Shown here: piece by piece, positions 52,332 through 60,333 of the stretch
How the letters are laid out: each line of letters starts with the position of its first letter
Position numbering within the stretch: the first letter of the stretch is position 1
Source of the DNA: Bacteroidota bacterium
GTDB taxonomy: Bacteria; Bacteroidota; Bacteroidia; Chitinophagales; Chitinophagaceae
Direction: 5' to 3'
DNA length: 60,333 nt
Assembly: GCA_023391015.1 (NCBI GenBank)
Contig: JAEWBT010000024.1
Span: 1-60,333 of the forward strand
Notes under the pieces: generated by a model
The model's input: only the letters and a program-made list of their open reading frames with translations
Databases searched by the model: none
What the model was told of the DNA's origin: nothing
Made by a program: the position numbers and the translations under genes

Positions 52332-53633
52332 TTAAGGCATCGGTATGCGGCGGTAGAGCTCCAGCGTGTCGGCGGGGAGGCGGACTTTCAAAAAGTCATA
52401 GAGGCGTTGGCGCTCGGGGCGGGTGAGGTCGGTGTCGGCCTGATAGAGCGCAACCGGCAGCGCCAGGGTGCTGTCGGCCGTGAGGGCAATCTGGTATTTG
52501 GCCAGGTTAAAGGACCTGATTTCCGGAAAAAGGGCCTTGATTTCCGGAAATAAATCGGCTTTTTCAAAGGTGTATTTCTGCAACTCTTGCTGCAGACTGA
52601 TAACGGCCTGGTTATTTTGGGTAAGGGCTTCGTTTTCGGACTCCTGGCGCATGGTAGCAGAGGAAAGAAAGCTGCTGTCCTGCCGGATGATCAGGCGGGT
52701 ATCGGCGAGGCCGTAGGCAGGCAGTTGGGTGTTGAGGCTGTCGATCTCGTGGCGGGTAAAGCGGCGCAGCAGAAAGGCCAGCTCAATCGTCCGGGGGCGA
52801 CTTTTGGCGTTGGTGCGCTGAAAAATCAGGGTATTGCCTTTTTGCTCAAAAGATTCTTTCAGAAAAACGGAAACCTGCTTTTGAAACTTTTGTTCCTGAA
52901 TAAATTTATAGGCGAAATAGATGCTCGGCACGATCAGCAACAAGGTCAGCGAAGTGGTGATAAACCGAACCCGCCGTTTCTTTTCTTCATCCAGAAATTC
53001 TACTTCGGGATAACGCAAAAACCGGACAATAATCACCGTGCCCAGGCAGATAAATGTGCAGTTGATGAGATAAAGAAACAAGGCACCACCCATAAATTTC
53101 CAGTTGCCGGTGGCCAGTCCGTAGCCGGCGGTGCACAAGGGCGGCATCAGGGCCGTTGCAATCGCTACGCCTGGAATGGGGTTGCCTTTGTCTACCCGCG
53201 TCAGGGCAATCACGCCCACCAGCCCGCCAAAAAACGCGATCATCACGTCGTAGATATTGGGCGAGGTGCGGGCCAGCAGCTCCGACTGGGCTTCTTTAAA
53301 AGGCGTCAGGTAGAAATACAGCGAAGCCGTCAGCAAACTCACCACGGTGACGATCAGCAGGTTGGTCAACGAGCGGCGCAAGAGCTTAAAATCCGACATG
53401 CCGAGGGCAAAACCAGCGCCCACAATGGGACCCATCAAGGGTGAAATCAACATGGCCCCGATTACCACAGCGGTAGAATTGACATTCAAACCCACCGAGG
53501 CAATCAGGATGGCGCAGGCAAGAATCCAAAGCGTAGGGCCTTTAAAACCCACATTGGCCTTCACGTTTTGAAGGACGACGGCTTTATCTTCTTCGCCCTG
53601 CAACAGGCTGAACAGGTTCCGGAAACGAATCAT
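52332..53633 (-). CDS. DUF389 (TIGR00341) family membrane protein
   Basis: This 433-residue protein has an N-terminal membrane domain with five or six helices and the DUF389 signature GLNVNSTAVVIGAMLISPLMGPI and ATALMPPLCTAGYGLA. A long cytoplasmic or periplasmic C-terminal helical domain follows. The function of the family is unknown, though transport has been suggested. It leads an operon with the CPA1 antiporter 12 bp downstream. The 3' half carries a close pair of TTTCCGGAAA palindromes (52518-52550). Confidence 0.88.
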   Translation of the reverse strand: MIRFRNLFSLLQGEEDKAVVLQNVKANVGFKGPTLWILACAILIASVGLNVNSTAVVIGAMLISPLMGPIVGAGFALGMSDFKLLRRSLTNLLIVTVVSLLTASLYFYLTPFKEAQSELLARTSPNIYDVMIAFFGGLVGVIALTRVDKGNPIPGVAIATALMPPLCTAGYGLATGNWKFMGGALFLYLINCTFICLGTVIIVRFLRYPEVEFLDEEKKRRVRFITTSLTLLLIVPSIYFAYKFIQEQKFQKQVSVFLKESFEQKGNTLIFQRTNAKSRPRTIELAFLLRRFTRHEIDSLNTQLPAYGLADTRLIIRQDSSFLSSATMRQESENEALTQNNQAVISLQQELQKYTFEKADLFPEIKALFPEIRSFNLAKYQIALTADSTLALPVALYQADTDLTRPERQRLYDFLKVRLPADTLELYRRIPMP

Positions 53634-53720
53634 TTTCCGAAGGTAAAGGGGCAGGGCTTTTTTCGGGAACGTCGCGCGTAAACAAGGTGATTGTAAAACA
53701 CAAAGGATTTCTCACGCAAA

Positions 53721-53753
53721 AGCCCCGTCAGGTTTTTGAAACCTGACGGGGCT
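53721..53753. terminator. Family 3 palindrome after lon
   Basis: Arms agccccgtcaggttt and aaacctgacggggct surround a ttg loop 35 bp past the lon stop. T residues follow on the plus side. Confidence 0.75.
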
Positions 53754-53787
53754 GTATTTTCCGGAAATCCGGTCCGAAAAGGGGGGT

Positions 53788-56196
53788 TTATTTCCCCAAG
53801 GTCACCTGCAATGCTTCATCCATACGCGTGACAAAATGAAACTTCAGTCCTTTTACGTACATCGCATCAATCTCAGCCACGTCTTTTTCGTTTTGGCTGG
53901 AAAGCACAATTTCCTTAATTCCGGCGCGCTTGGCTGCCAGGATTTTCTCTTTAATTCCACCCACCGGCAACACCAATCCGCGCAAGGTAATCTCACCGGT
54001 CATGGCCATATATGGCTTGGCTTTCCGGCCTGTAAAAGCCGAGGTGAGCGCCGTCAGCATCGTAATACCCGCGCTTGGTCCATCCTTCGGCACCGCGCCT
54101 TCCGGAACGTGGATGTGAATCTGCTGTTCGTCCAAAGCCGTAGTCGTTATGCCCCATTCGCCGGCGTGGGCACGCAGGTACGACAAGGCCGTGGAAGCGC
54201 TTTCTTTCATCACGTTGCCGAGGTTGCCGGTCAGCGTCATCCCGCCTTTGCCTTTGCTCAGGCTCGCTTCCACAAACAGGATTTCACCGCCGACGGCCGT
54301 CCACGCCAGGCCTACGGCGACGCCCGCCGGGTTGTTTTTGGTATAAAGCTCGTTGGTGTATTTGGGGCTGCCCAACGCTTTTTGCACCAGCGCTAAGTCC
54401 ACCGTGGCGGGCACGTCTTCATCCATCGCCACTTTGCGGGCAATCGCGCGCATCATGGCCGCCATCAGCCGGTCGAGCTCCCGCACGCCGCTTTCGCGGG
54501 TGTATTCCTGAATCATCCGCTGAATCACTTTTTCCGGAAACTTGAGGGCAATTTTCTCCAGTCCGTGCAGTTCTTTTTGCTTGGGGATCAGGTGGCGGCG
54601 GGCAATCTGCACTTTTTCTTCCAGACTGTAACCCGTGAGCTGGATAATCTCCAACCGGTCGCGCAGGGCAGGCTGAATATCGGCGAGCGTATTGGCCGTG
54701 GCGATAAACATCACCTTGGAAAGGTCAAACTCCAGCTCCAGGTAGTTGTCGTAGAACGTGCTGTTTTGCTCCGGGTCCAGGATTTCCAGCAAGGCCGACG
54801 ACGGGTCGCCGCGAAAGTCTTTCCCGATTTTATCAATCTCGTCGAGGATGAAAACCGGGTTGGCCGTTTTCACCTTCCGGAGTTGCTGGATAATCCGGCC
54901 CGGCATCGCCCCGATATAGGTTTTGCGGTGGCCACGCAGTTCGCTTTCGTCGTGAAGTCCGCCGAGGGAAAGGCGCACGTATTTCCGGTCAATGGCCGAA
55001 GCAATAGAACGGCCGAGCGAAGTCTTGCCAATGCCCGGCGGGCCGACAAAGCACAGAATCGGCGATTTCAGATCACCTTTCAGCTTCAAAACGGCGATGT
55101 ACTCCAGAATCCGGTCTTTGATTTTATCCATGCCGTAGTGATCGGCATCGAGGATCGCATCGGCCTTGCGCAGGTCGTAGCGGTCCTGGGTGTAGGTGCT
55201 CCACGGCAGGTCCAGCATCAGGTCCAGATGGTTGTACACCACCGAGTAATCGGGCGTGGAGGGATGCATCCGCTCCAGCTTTTCAGTGTTCTTTTTAAAC
55301 AACTCTGCTGCCGCCTCGGTCCACTCCATCTTTTCGGCGCGGGCTTTCAGGTCGCGGATTTCGCGCTCGTTGGGTTCACCGCCTAGTTCTTCCCGAATGC
55401 TTTTGAGTTGTTGTTGCAGAAAATATTCCCGTTGCTGCTTGTCAATCTCGCCGCGCGTTTTGTTGGCGATTTCGGCTTTCAGCTCGGCCATTTGCAGGTC
55501 TGATTGCAGCAATCCCAACAAGGATTCGGCACGCACCCGCACGTCGTTTTCTTCCAGCAACGCTTGTTTGGAAACCAAGGGCGCGTTGAGGTGGGCAGCA
55601 ATAAAATGCAATAGGAACGACGGCTGCTCAATATTTTTGAGCACAATTCCCGCCTCGCTCGGCATGTTGGGCGACAGTTGCAGGATGCGCTCGGCGTGGT
55701 CTTTAATGCTGCTTACCAGCGCGGTAAATTCGGTGTCGGCAGTCGGGTACTCATCGTGCAGGTATTGCACGCGGGCGGCAAAAAACGGGTCAGTTTGCTC
55801 CAGCGCTTCGTATTGAAAACGCATCCGGCCCATGATGAAAATCGTGGTGTTGCCGTCCGGCATTTTAATCTGCTTCACCACTTTGGCCAGCGTGCCCGTT
55901 TTATACAGGTCTTCCGGCATCGGGTCTTCGGCAGTCGCGTCTTTCTGGGCAATCACGCCCAGCCATTTTCCGGTTTTGTCGGATTCGGAAATCGCCTTCA
56001 GGCTTTTCTCCCGCGAAACGGTAATGGGCAGCACCACATTGGGATACAGCACCGTGTTGCGCAGGGCAATAATCGGCACCGTTTCCGGTAAAGAGCCTTT
56101 TTCTTCTTCGTTTAATTCTTCTTCGCCCAGCGGCACAATGGGCATAAACTCCATTTCCGGCTCCGAAGCAAAAAGGGGATCAAAAACAGCTTTCAT
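53788..56196 (-). CDS. lon: ATP-dependent protease Lon
   Basis: Lon degrades misfolded and regulatory proteins in the cytoplasm. The 802-residue protein starts at the ATG at 56196 (MKAVFDPLF...), the usual length. The extra upstream frame overlaps a -7-like box (56272-56265). The N-terminal substrate domain (residues 40-250) is followed by the AAA+ module with Walker A GPPGIGKTSLG and Walker B VFILDEIDKIG. The C-terminal peptidase carries the Ser in KDGPSAGITM and the Lys in GIKEKILAAKRAG. It is monocistronic. Confidence 0.97.
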   Translation of the reverse strand: MKAVFDPLFASEPEMEFMPIVPLGEEELNEEEKGSLPETVPIIALRNTVLYPNVVLPITVSREKSLKAISESDKTGKWLGVIAQKDATAEDPMPEDLYKTGTLAKVVKQIKMPDGNTTIFIMGRMRFQYEALEQTDPFFAARVQYLHDEYPTADTEFTALVSSIKDHAERILQLSPNMPSEAGIVLKNIEQPSFLLHFIAAHLNAPLVSKQALLEENDVRVRAESLLGLLQSDLQMAELKAEIANKTRGEIDKQQREYFLQQQLKSIREELGGEPNEREIRDLKARAEKMEWTEAAAELFKKNTEKLERMHPSTPDYSVVYNHLDLMLDLPWSTYTQDRYDLRKADAILDADHYGMDKIKDRILEYIAVLKLKGDLKSPILCFVGPPGIGKTSLGRSIASAIDRKYVRLSLGGLHDESELRGHRKTYIGAMPGRIIQQLRKVKTANPVFILDEIDKIGKDFRGDPSSALLEILDPEQNSTFYDNYLELEFDLSKVMFIATANTLADIQPALRDRLEIIQLTGYSLEEKVQIARRHLIPKQKELHGLEKIALKFPEKVIQRMIQEYTRESGVRELDRLMAAMMRAIARKVAMDEDVPATVDLALVQKALGSPKYTNELYTKNNPAGVAVGLAWTAVGGEILFVEASLSKGKGGMTLTGNLGNVMKESASTALSYLRAHAGEWGITTTALDEQQIHIHVPEGAVPKDGPSAGITMLTALTSAFTGRKAKPYMAMTGEITLRGLVLPVGGIKEKILAAKRAGIKEIVLSSQNEKDVAEIDAMYVKGLKFHFVTRMDEALQVTLGK

Positions 56197-56353
56197 CAGT
56201 AAGAAAATGCCGGGTCCGCCAGTGTTTGAATGGGTTGGAAAAAAGGGCAGGCGCAGCAGGTTTGCGAAGGTAATCACAACCAATTACTATTTGCTTTTAC
56301 AGGAAAGCCCCGGGAGCCGTTTTGCTTGCTGCGAATCCCTCTTTTGTCTTTTT

Positions 56354-56452
56354 TGGGCGTGCCCCTTCCCCTTCCTTGCGTCAGGGTCCGGCTTTCGGCT
56401 TTGCTGTCATCCTGAGCTTGTCGAAGGGGCGCAGCCTCTATCCCTCACGCAG
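56354..56452 (-). repeat. REP-like dispersed element, family 1, copy 4
   Basis: Minus strand reading begins gcgtgagggatagagg and ends in ggcacgccca. It contains the CTTCGACAAGCTCAGG mini-repeat (56404-56428), like copy 1. It lies in the 323-bp gap 56197-56519 between lon and the DUF6787 gene, together with a TTTCCGGAAA palindrome near 56480. Confidence 0.75.
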
Positions 56453-56519
56453 GAAGGTGTCGGACCAGGTTTTTCGGAAATTTCCGGAAATGTCTTCCAC
56501 TTAAAAGGGGTTTTTCCAG

Positions 56520-56849
56520 CTACTGCTGCCGGCGCTGGTGGTGCAGGTGGCGCGCCTTGGCGCTTTGCGATTTCCTGCGGCTGATCCGGTGGCCCATCTG
56601 CCGCAGGTAGGCCGTAAAAAAGCGCCATTGCCCAAATGGAATGCTGATAAGTAGTACACACAGCGGCCACAGCAACGTTACCAGCACGATGTAGAGCGGG
56701 ATGTAGAGCCACAGGCTTTCCACGCCCATTTTATCCAGAAAAAAGCCGCCCAGCCGCCCGCACAGCGAACCGCCGATGGCGAAGGTGCACAGGATGAGCG
56801 CCAACCGGCCCGGCCCTACGCCCCATTTATGTCTTAATTTCCGGAACAT
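56520..56849 (-). CDS. DUF6787 family small membrane protein
   Basis: This 109-residue protein starts at the ATG at 56849 (MFRKLRHKWGVGPGRLALIL), where homology to DUF6787 begins. The longer open frame up to 57002 adds unrelated residues. Two transmembrane helices (FAIGGSLCGRLGG region and YIPLYIVLVTLLWPLCVL) are followed by FGQWRFFTAYLRQMGHR and a basic tail. The family is conserved in Bacteroidota with unknown function. Confidence 0.82.
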   Translation of the reverse strand: MFRKLRHKWGVGPGRLALILCTFAIGGSLCGRLGGFFLDKMGVESLWLYIPLYIVLVTLLWPLCVLLISIPFGQWRFFTAYLRQMGHRISRRKSQSAKARHLHHQRRQQ

Positions 56850-57055
56850 ACGCGGGCAAAAGTAGTTGGCTAAACCAATCACCGCCGGTTCCGGAGGTTT
56901 ATTTTCCGGAATTTGGAAATCTTTTTCCTGCAAAGCCGGCTTCTGCCCACCGATTCGGTCGCAATTTGTGCTTTTTTGCAATTCTTCGTTCCTTATTTGC
57001 AATGGGAGCGCCGTTTCGCAACCAGACCTTTACAGGTATCTAAAACTGTTTTTTT

Positions 57056-58288
57056 ATGAGAGCACTTCTGACGACCTTTTTAATAGTCATTTCGTTTGTC
57101 GCAACCGCACAATGGACTGCTTTGCCTGCCACTCAGAACGCCTATCAAACCCTGGCCGTACCCAGCGACAACCACGTTTTTTGGGCACCAATGAGTAAAG
57201 ACATTTACTATTCGCACAATGGCGGGGCCAGCTGGCAGGCATTTCAAACCGGGTATGAATATGAGTTTTTTGAGGACATGGATTTCGTCAACGACTCGGT
57301 AGGCTTTATCTGCGGCGGCGGCTGGTTTACCCAACACCGCAACCTGATTTTAAGAACCACGGATGCCGGCCAATCCTGGCACACGCTGACCCGCGACAGC
57401 CTGGGTGCTGCGCAATTTCTGTTCAGCAAAATTGATTTTGTGAATATCGACTCCGGCGTTGTTGCAACCAGCTACGGAGAGGAGTTGTTCAGAACCCTGA
57501 ACGGCGGCGTAACCTGGCAAGCGATTTCGCCGGACACACTAAACGGCTATAACCTTTCCGACGTGTATTTCTACAACGGCGGGCTTGGCTTTCTGACGAC
57601 TACCGGCAACTCAAACCCGTCGTGGAACGCCAAAATCTACCGAACCACCGACTTCGGCCTCTCGTGGCAGGTGGTGAAGGAGTGGGATGACCAACACAGC
57701 TTCTACAAAATCCATTTCACCGACGCTCAGAACGGATTCGTCGGCGGCTCCAACGGGCGGCTTTTCCGGACGACAGACGGCGGAACCACCTGGACGGAAA
57801 CGGTCGCCAATCCCGGAAATAACATCACGGCGCTTTGGGCCACCAGTCCCGGTGCGATCTACTCTAATGTGTTGGGTACTGTCTATCAAACCACGAATGC
57901 CGGGGCAATGTGGAATCCGCAACTGATGACTCCATCAGCCATTGCAACAGAAATTCAGTTTTCGCCCAGCGGGCAAACGGGTTTTTTAATCGGGGGCACC
58001 CAAATTTATAAAACAACCAATGGCGGTGGACCAACAGCGGTAACCGACCCAACGCTTCAGGCGCAGATCAAAATCTTTCCAAACCCGGCAAGCGGCGTTG
58101 TGCAGTTGGAGTATCCGGTTGGCGTTACCGTTCAAAACCTTCAGCTGCTGGATGTATCGGGCCGGATCATCCGTGTTTTTGAGAAAGGGACAAAGGTTTT
58201 AAACGTGGCCGGGTGTGTGCCGGGAACGTATTTTCTGCACGTTCAAACCAGCTCCGGAAGCCTCAACGAGAAAATCGCTATCCGGTAA
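57056..58288 (+). CDS. Secreted beta-propeller protein with a T9SS type A sorting domain
   Basis: This 410-residue exported protein begins with MRALLTTFLIVISFVATAQ. BNR/Ycf48-like propeller blades follow, with repeated TTDxGxSW-like turns such as ILRTTDAGQSWHTL, LFRTLNGGVTWQAI and LFRTTDGGTTWTET. The C-terminal 80 residues (IKIFPNPASGVVQLEYP ... GTYFLHVQTSSG) form the Por secretion tail that targets it to the type IX system. The ligand or substrate is unknown. It stands alone between two minus-strand genes. Confidence 0.92.
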   Translation: MRALLTTFLIVISFVATAQWTALPATQNAYQTLAVPSDNHVFWAPMSKDIYYSHNGGASWQAFQTGYEYEFFEDMDFVNDSVGFICGGGWFTQHRNLILRTTDAGQSWHTLTRDSLGAAQFLFSKIDFVNIDSGVVATSYGEELFRTLNGGVTWQAISPDTLNGYNLSDVYFYNGGLGFLTTTGNSNPSWNAKIYRTTDFGLSWQVVKEWDDQHSFYKIHFTDAQNGFVGGSNGRLFRTTDGGTTWTETVANPGNNITALWATSPGAIYSNVLGTVYQTTNAGAMWNPQLMTPSAIATEIQFSPSGQTGFLIGGTQIYKTTNGGGPTAVTDPTLQAQIKIFPNPASGVVQLEYPVGVTVQNLQLLDVSGRIIRVFEKGTKVLNVAGCVPGTYFLHVQTSSGSLNEKIAIR

Positions 58289-58402
58289 GCGGGTTTCATT
58301 ACAGCACGGTTAACACATGCCTCAACAGGCGCGCTTCCCCCATCTCACTGAACCTCAGCTATGGGAAGTCAAAGCTGATTTGGGTGAATGCCGGTAGTCG
58401 TT

Positions 58403-59812
58403 CTAATCCAGAAATATTTTTCCGGGATTCAGAATGCCGTTCGGGTCAAAAACCTTTTTGATACTTTTTTGAAGTGCCAAGGCCGGCTCGCCAAACACAA
58501 TCGGCAGGTATTCTTTCTGGGAATAGCCAATGCCATGCTCGCCGGAAATCGTGCCGCCAAGGCGAACCACTTCGCTAAAAAGCGCTTTGATAGCCACCGG
58601 CAAGCGCTCTTTCCAGTCGGCGTCGCTGAGCGTTCCTTTCACGATATTGACGTGGAGATTGCCATCGCCCGCGTGGCCGTAGCACACCGACTGAAACCCA
58701 AACTCCCGACCTAATTCTTTTACTTTCTGAAGCAAAATGGGCAAGCGGGCGCGGGGCACGACCGTATCTTCTTCTTTATAGATGCTCTGGCTTTTGACCG
58801 CCTCCCCCACCTTGCGCCGCAGCTGCCAAAGGCTTTCTTTTTGCGCCGCATCAGTGGCCAGCAAAACGTCCTGCGCACCGTATTTTTCTTCCAGTAAAAG
58901 GGCAATCGCCTCGGCTTCTTCGGCCAGCTTTTGGGGGTCGTTGCCGTCCAGCTCAATCAGCAAATGGGCGGCTATCGAATCGGGCAATGCCATAGACGCA
59001 CCCGTGAATTTCAAAGCCCATTCCAGTGCGTCACGCTCCATAAACTCTAGGGCGCAGGGCGAAAAGCCGGCGAGAAAAATGCCGTTTACCGCTGCGCTGG
59101 CTGCCGTTGCATCCGTGAATGGCGCGAGGAGCGTCACCGTGTGAGCCACCGCCGGAATAAGCCGCAAAACGATTTTGGTAATCACCGCGAGCGTGCCTTC
59201 GGAGCCCACGAGCAAACCGGTGAGGTTATAGCCCGTAGCGTTTTTCAGCGTGTTGGCACCCGTCCACAGCACCTCGCCGCTGGGCAACACGATTTCCAGA
59301 TTCAGGACGTAATCCTTTACCACACCGTATTTCAGGGCACGTGGACCGCCGCTGTTTTCGCTTACGTTTCCGCCGATAAAACAAGAGCCTTTGCTTGCCG
59401 GGTCGGGCGGATAAAACAAACCTTTTTCCAGAACCGCTTCCTGCAACACCTGCGTAATCACGCCCGGCTCGGTGGTCACCTGAAAATTTTCGGTGTCAAT
59501 GTCCAGAATGCGGTTCATCCGGCGCATGTCCAGCGAAACACCACCATGAACCGGCAGCGCACCACCGCTGAGACCCGTTCCTGCACCGCGCGGTGTAATA
59601 AAAATCCGGTGCTCGTTGCAGTAGCGCAGAATGGCGCTCACCTCTTCGGTGCTGACGGGTTCCAGAATGATTTGGGGGTAAAAACAAAAATCTTCCGTGT
59701 GGTCAGAGGCGCAGCGGACGCGGTTTTCCTCGTCAACATGGACGCGCTCAGGCGGCAGTAAAGATTGGAAAAAGGCGAGGTGGTTTTCAGCAAACGGGGC
59801 GGAGACGTACAT
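58403..59812 (-). CDS. FAD-linked oxidase, GlcD / D-lactate dehydrogenase type
   Basis: This 469-residue flavoprotein of the GlcD family oxidises glycolate, D-lactate or a similar 2-hydroxy acid. The PCMH FAD-binding domain shows ITPRGAGTGLSGGALPVHGGV, then PGVITQVLQEAV and GGNVSENSGGPRALKYG. The C-terminal FAD-oxidase domain includes SVCYGHAGDGNLHVNIV and the closing ISGEHGIGYSQKEYLP with metal-binding histidines. The iron-sulfur partner GlcF is not adjacent, so the exact substrate is uncertain. Confidence 0.93.
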   Translation of the reverse strand: MYVSAPFAENHLAFFQSLLPPERVHVDEENRVRCASDHTEDFCFYPQIILEPVSTEEVSAILRYCNEHRIFITPRGAGTGLSGGALPVHGGVSLDMRRMNRILDIDTENFQVTTEPGVITQVLQEAVLEKGLFYPPDPASKGSCFIGGNVSENSGGPRALKYGVVKDYVLNLEIVLPSGEVLWTGANTLKNATGYNLTGLLVGSEGTLAVITKIVLRLIPAVAHTVTLLAPFTDATAASAAVNGIFLAGFSPCALEFMERDALEWALKFTGASMALPDSIAAHLLIELDGNDPQKLAEEAEAIALLLEEKYGAQDVLLATDAAQKESLWQLRRKVGEAVKSQSIYKEEDTVVPRARLPILLQKVKELGREFGFQSVCYGHAGDGNLHVNIVKGTLSDADWKERLPVAIKALFSEVVRLGGTISGEHGIGYSQKEYLPIVFGEPALALQKSIKKVFDPNGILNPGKIFLD

Positions 59813-59870
59813 ACTTTAAAGATAATATTTCCGGAAAATTGGAGCGCTTTCGGACACGCGCGGCGTGTCC

Positions 59871-60333
59871 CTACTTAAACACGCACTGAATCGTCTGCCG
59901 CGTTTTTTGTTCTAATAGAATGTGGCGGTCGGCGGTGAGCTTGGCGAAAACCTCCGGTGTGTAGTGGCGGATGGTAAGGAGTTGCACGTCTTCGTTGCGC
60001 AGGACGCGGTAGTCTTCCGAAAGGGTTTCTATCAGTCCGGAAAGCTTTTCGCGGTCGTTGTCCATACACACCACAAAAGAGATAGCAGTGTTTTGCAGCA
60101 AATTGATTTTGAGTCCCCGTTCCGAAAAAATGCGGTACAGCCGGCTGAGGTTTTCTTCGTTGATAAACGAAAAATCGCGGGTGGTGATCTGCAACAGCAC
60201 TTGGTGCTTCTTCAACACAATCAAGGGCGGGTAGAACAAACTACTCGCCTCCTGATCAATGATAGTTCCGGTCGCTTCGGGCTTTAAGAAGCACCGCACA
60301 TGCAGCGGGATCCCTGCGTTTTGGAGCGGCTGA
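59871..60333 (-). CDS. Aspartate kinase, C-terminal ACT region, 5' truncated by the window
   Basis: The frame continues past the window edge (QNAGIPLHVRCFLKPEATGTII), where the lysC-type kinase joins its ACT domains. The remaining 150 residues contain the ligand-binding region LLQITTRDFSFINEENLSRLY and end in KTRQTIQCVFK. Aspartate kinase makes the first step of lysine, threonine and methionine synthesis, and these domains carry feedback control. The GTG near 60299 is an internal codon, not the start. Family assignment is fairly secure, but the catalytic half is not in view. Confidence 0.85.
   Translation of the reverse strand, partial: QPLQNAGIPLHVRCFLKPEATGTIIDQEASSLFYPPLIVLKKHQVLLQITTRDFSFINEENLSRLYRIFSERGLKINLLQNTAISFVVCMDNDREKLSGLIETLSEDYRVLRNEDVQLLTIRHYTPEVFAKLTADRHILLEQKTRQTIQCVFK

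Noticed and set aside
1..60333. Mobile element, prophage, tRNA or rRNA genes
   Set aside because: No transposase, integrase or phage structural protein and no cloverleaf-like or rRNA sequence was recognised by eye. A tRNA scan would be needed to exclude a missed tRNA.

Overview
The window is about 60 kb of a Bacteroidota chromosome, most likely from the Saprospiria/Chitinophagia side of the phylum (lineage is inference). The evidence is a type IX secretion (T9SS) and gliding gene set: SprA, a PorP/SprF protein, a PorE-like OmpA protein, and secreted proteins with CHU_C (type B) and type A sorting tails. Promoters follow the Bacteroidota pattern, TTG, then 18-20 nt, then TAnnTT(T/C)G. Several families are typical of the phylum (DUF6526, DUF6787, DUF2795). 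No ribosomal RNA, tRNA, phage, insertion sequence or CRISPR locus was seen.

Layout. 1-4.8 kb: the 3' end of sbcC (zinc hook to ATPase), an M23 peptidase flanked by an inverted repeat pair, and a fatty acid hydroxylase. 5.1-6.8 kb: an ECF sigma factor followed by a membrane-anchored protein that joins an anti-sigma-like N-terminus to a trypsin-like protease. 7-8.3 kb: tsf and a cold-shock gene, divergent. 8.4-13 kb: a large PKD/CHU_C secreted protein overlapping a PorP/SprF gene. 13.7-24.3 kb: a 21-bp phased array in front of a hypothetical gene, then ruvA, sprA and an ADP-ribosylglycohydrolase. 24.5-33.2 kb: housekeeping genes (RhlE, OppA-like lipoprotein, lipid kinase, response regulator, PaaY-like, ArsR-like, TsaB, RidA, MsrB, Nth). 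33.2-41.3 kb: small metabolic and membrane genes, two tandem arrays and a glycosyl hydrolase pseudogene. 41.4-46.4 kb: LolD-like ATPase, a radical SAM DNA-repair-type protein, a PorE-like protein and a thioredoxin-like protein. 46.6-60.3 kb: HscA-like chaperone, BlaI/M56 pair, Na+/H+ antiporter with DUF389, Lon, DUF6787, a T9SS type A protein, GlcD-like oxidase and the end of an aspartate kinase.

The least ordinary feature is the repeat content. The palindrome TTCCGGAA, usually as TTTCCGGAAA, occurs about 80 times by hand count in both genes and gaps, where about one is expected. This resembles the highly iterated palindrome HIP1 of cyanobacteria. Most longer intergenic spaces hold repeats: three dispersed palindromic or REP-like families, a short CTTCGACAAGCTCAGG element, an inverted pair around one gene, and tandem arrays with units of 21, 41, about 41 (decayed) and 43 bp.

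Genes that appear to work together are the ECF sigma/protease pair, the PKD-CHU_C protein with its PorP/SprF partner, BlaI with the M56 sensor, and the antiporter with the DUF389 protein. Many start codons are TTG or GTG, and several starts were moved downstream because the longest open frame ran through a terminator or promoter.
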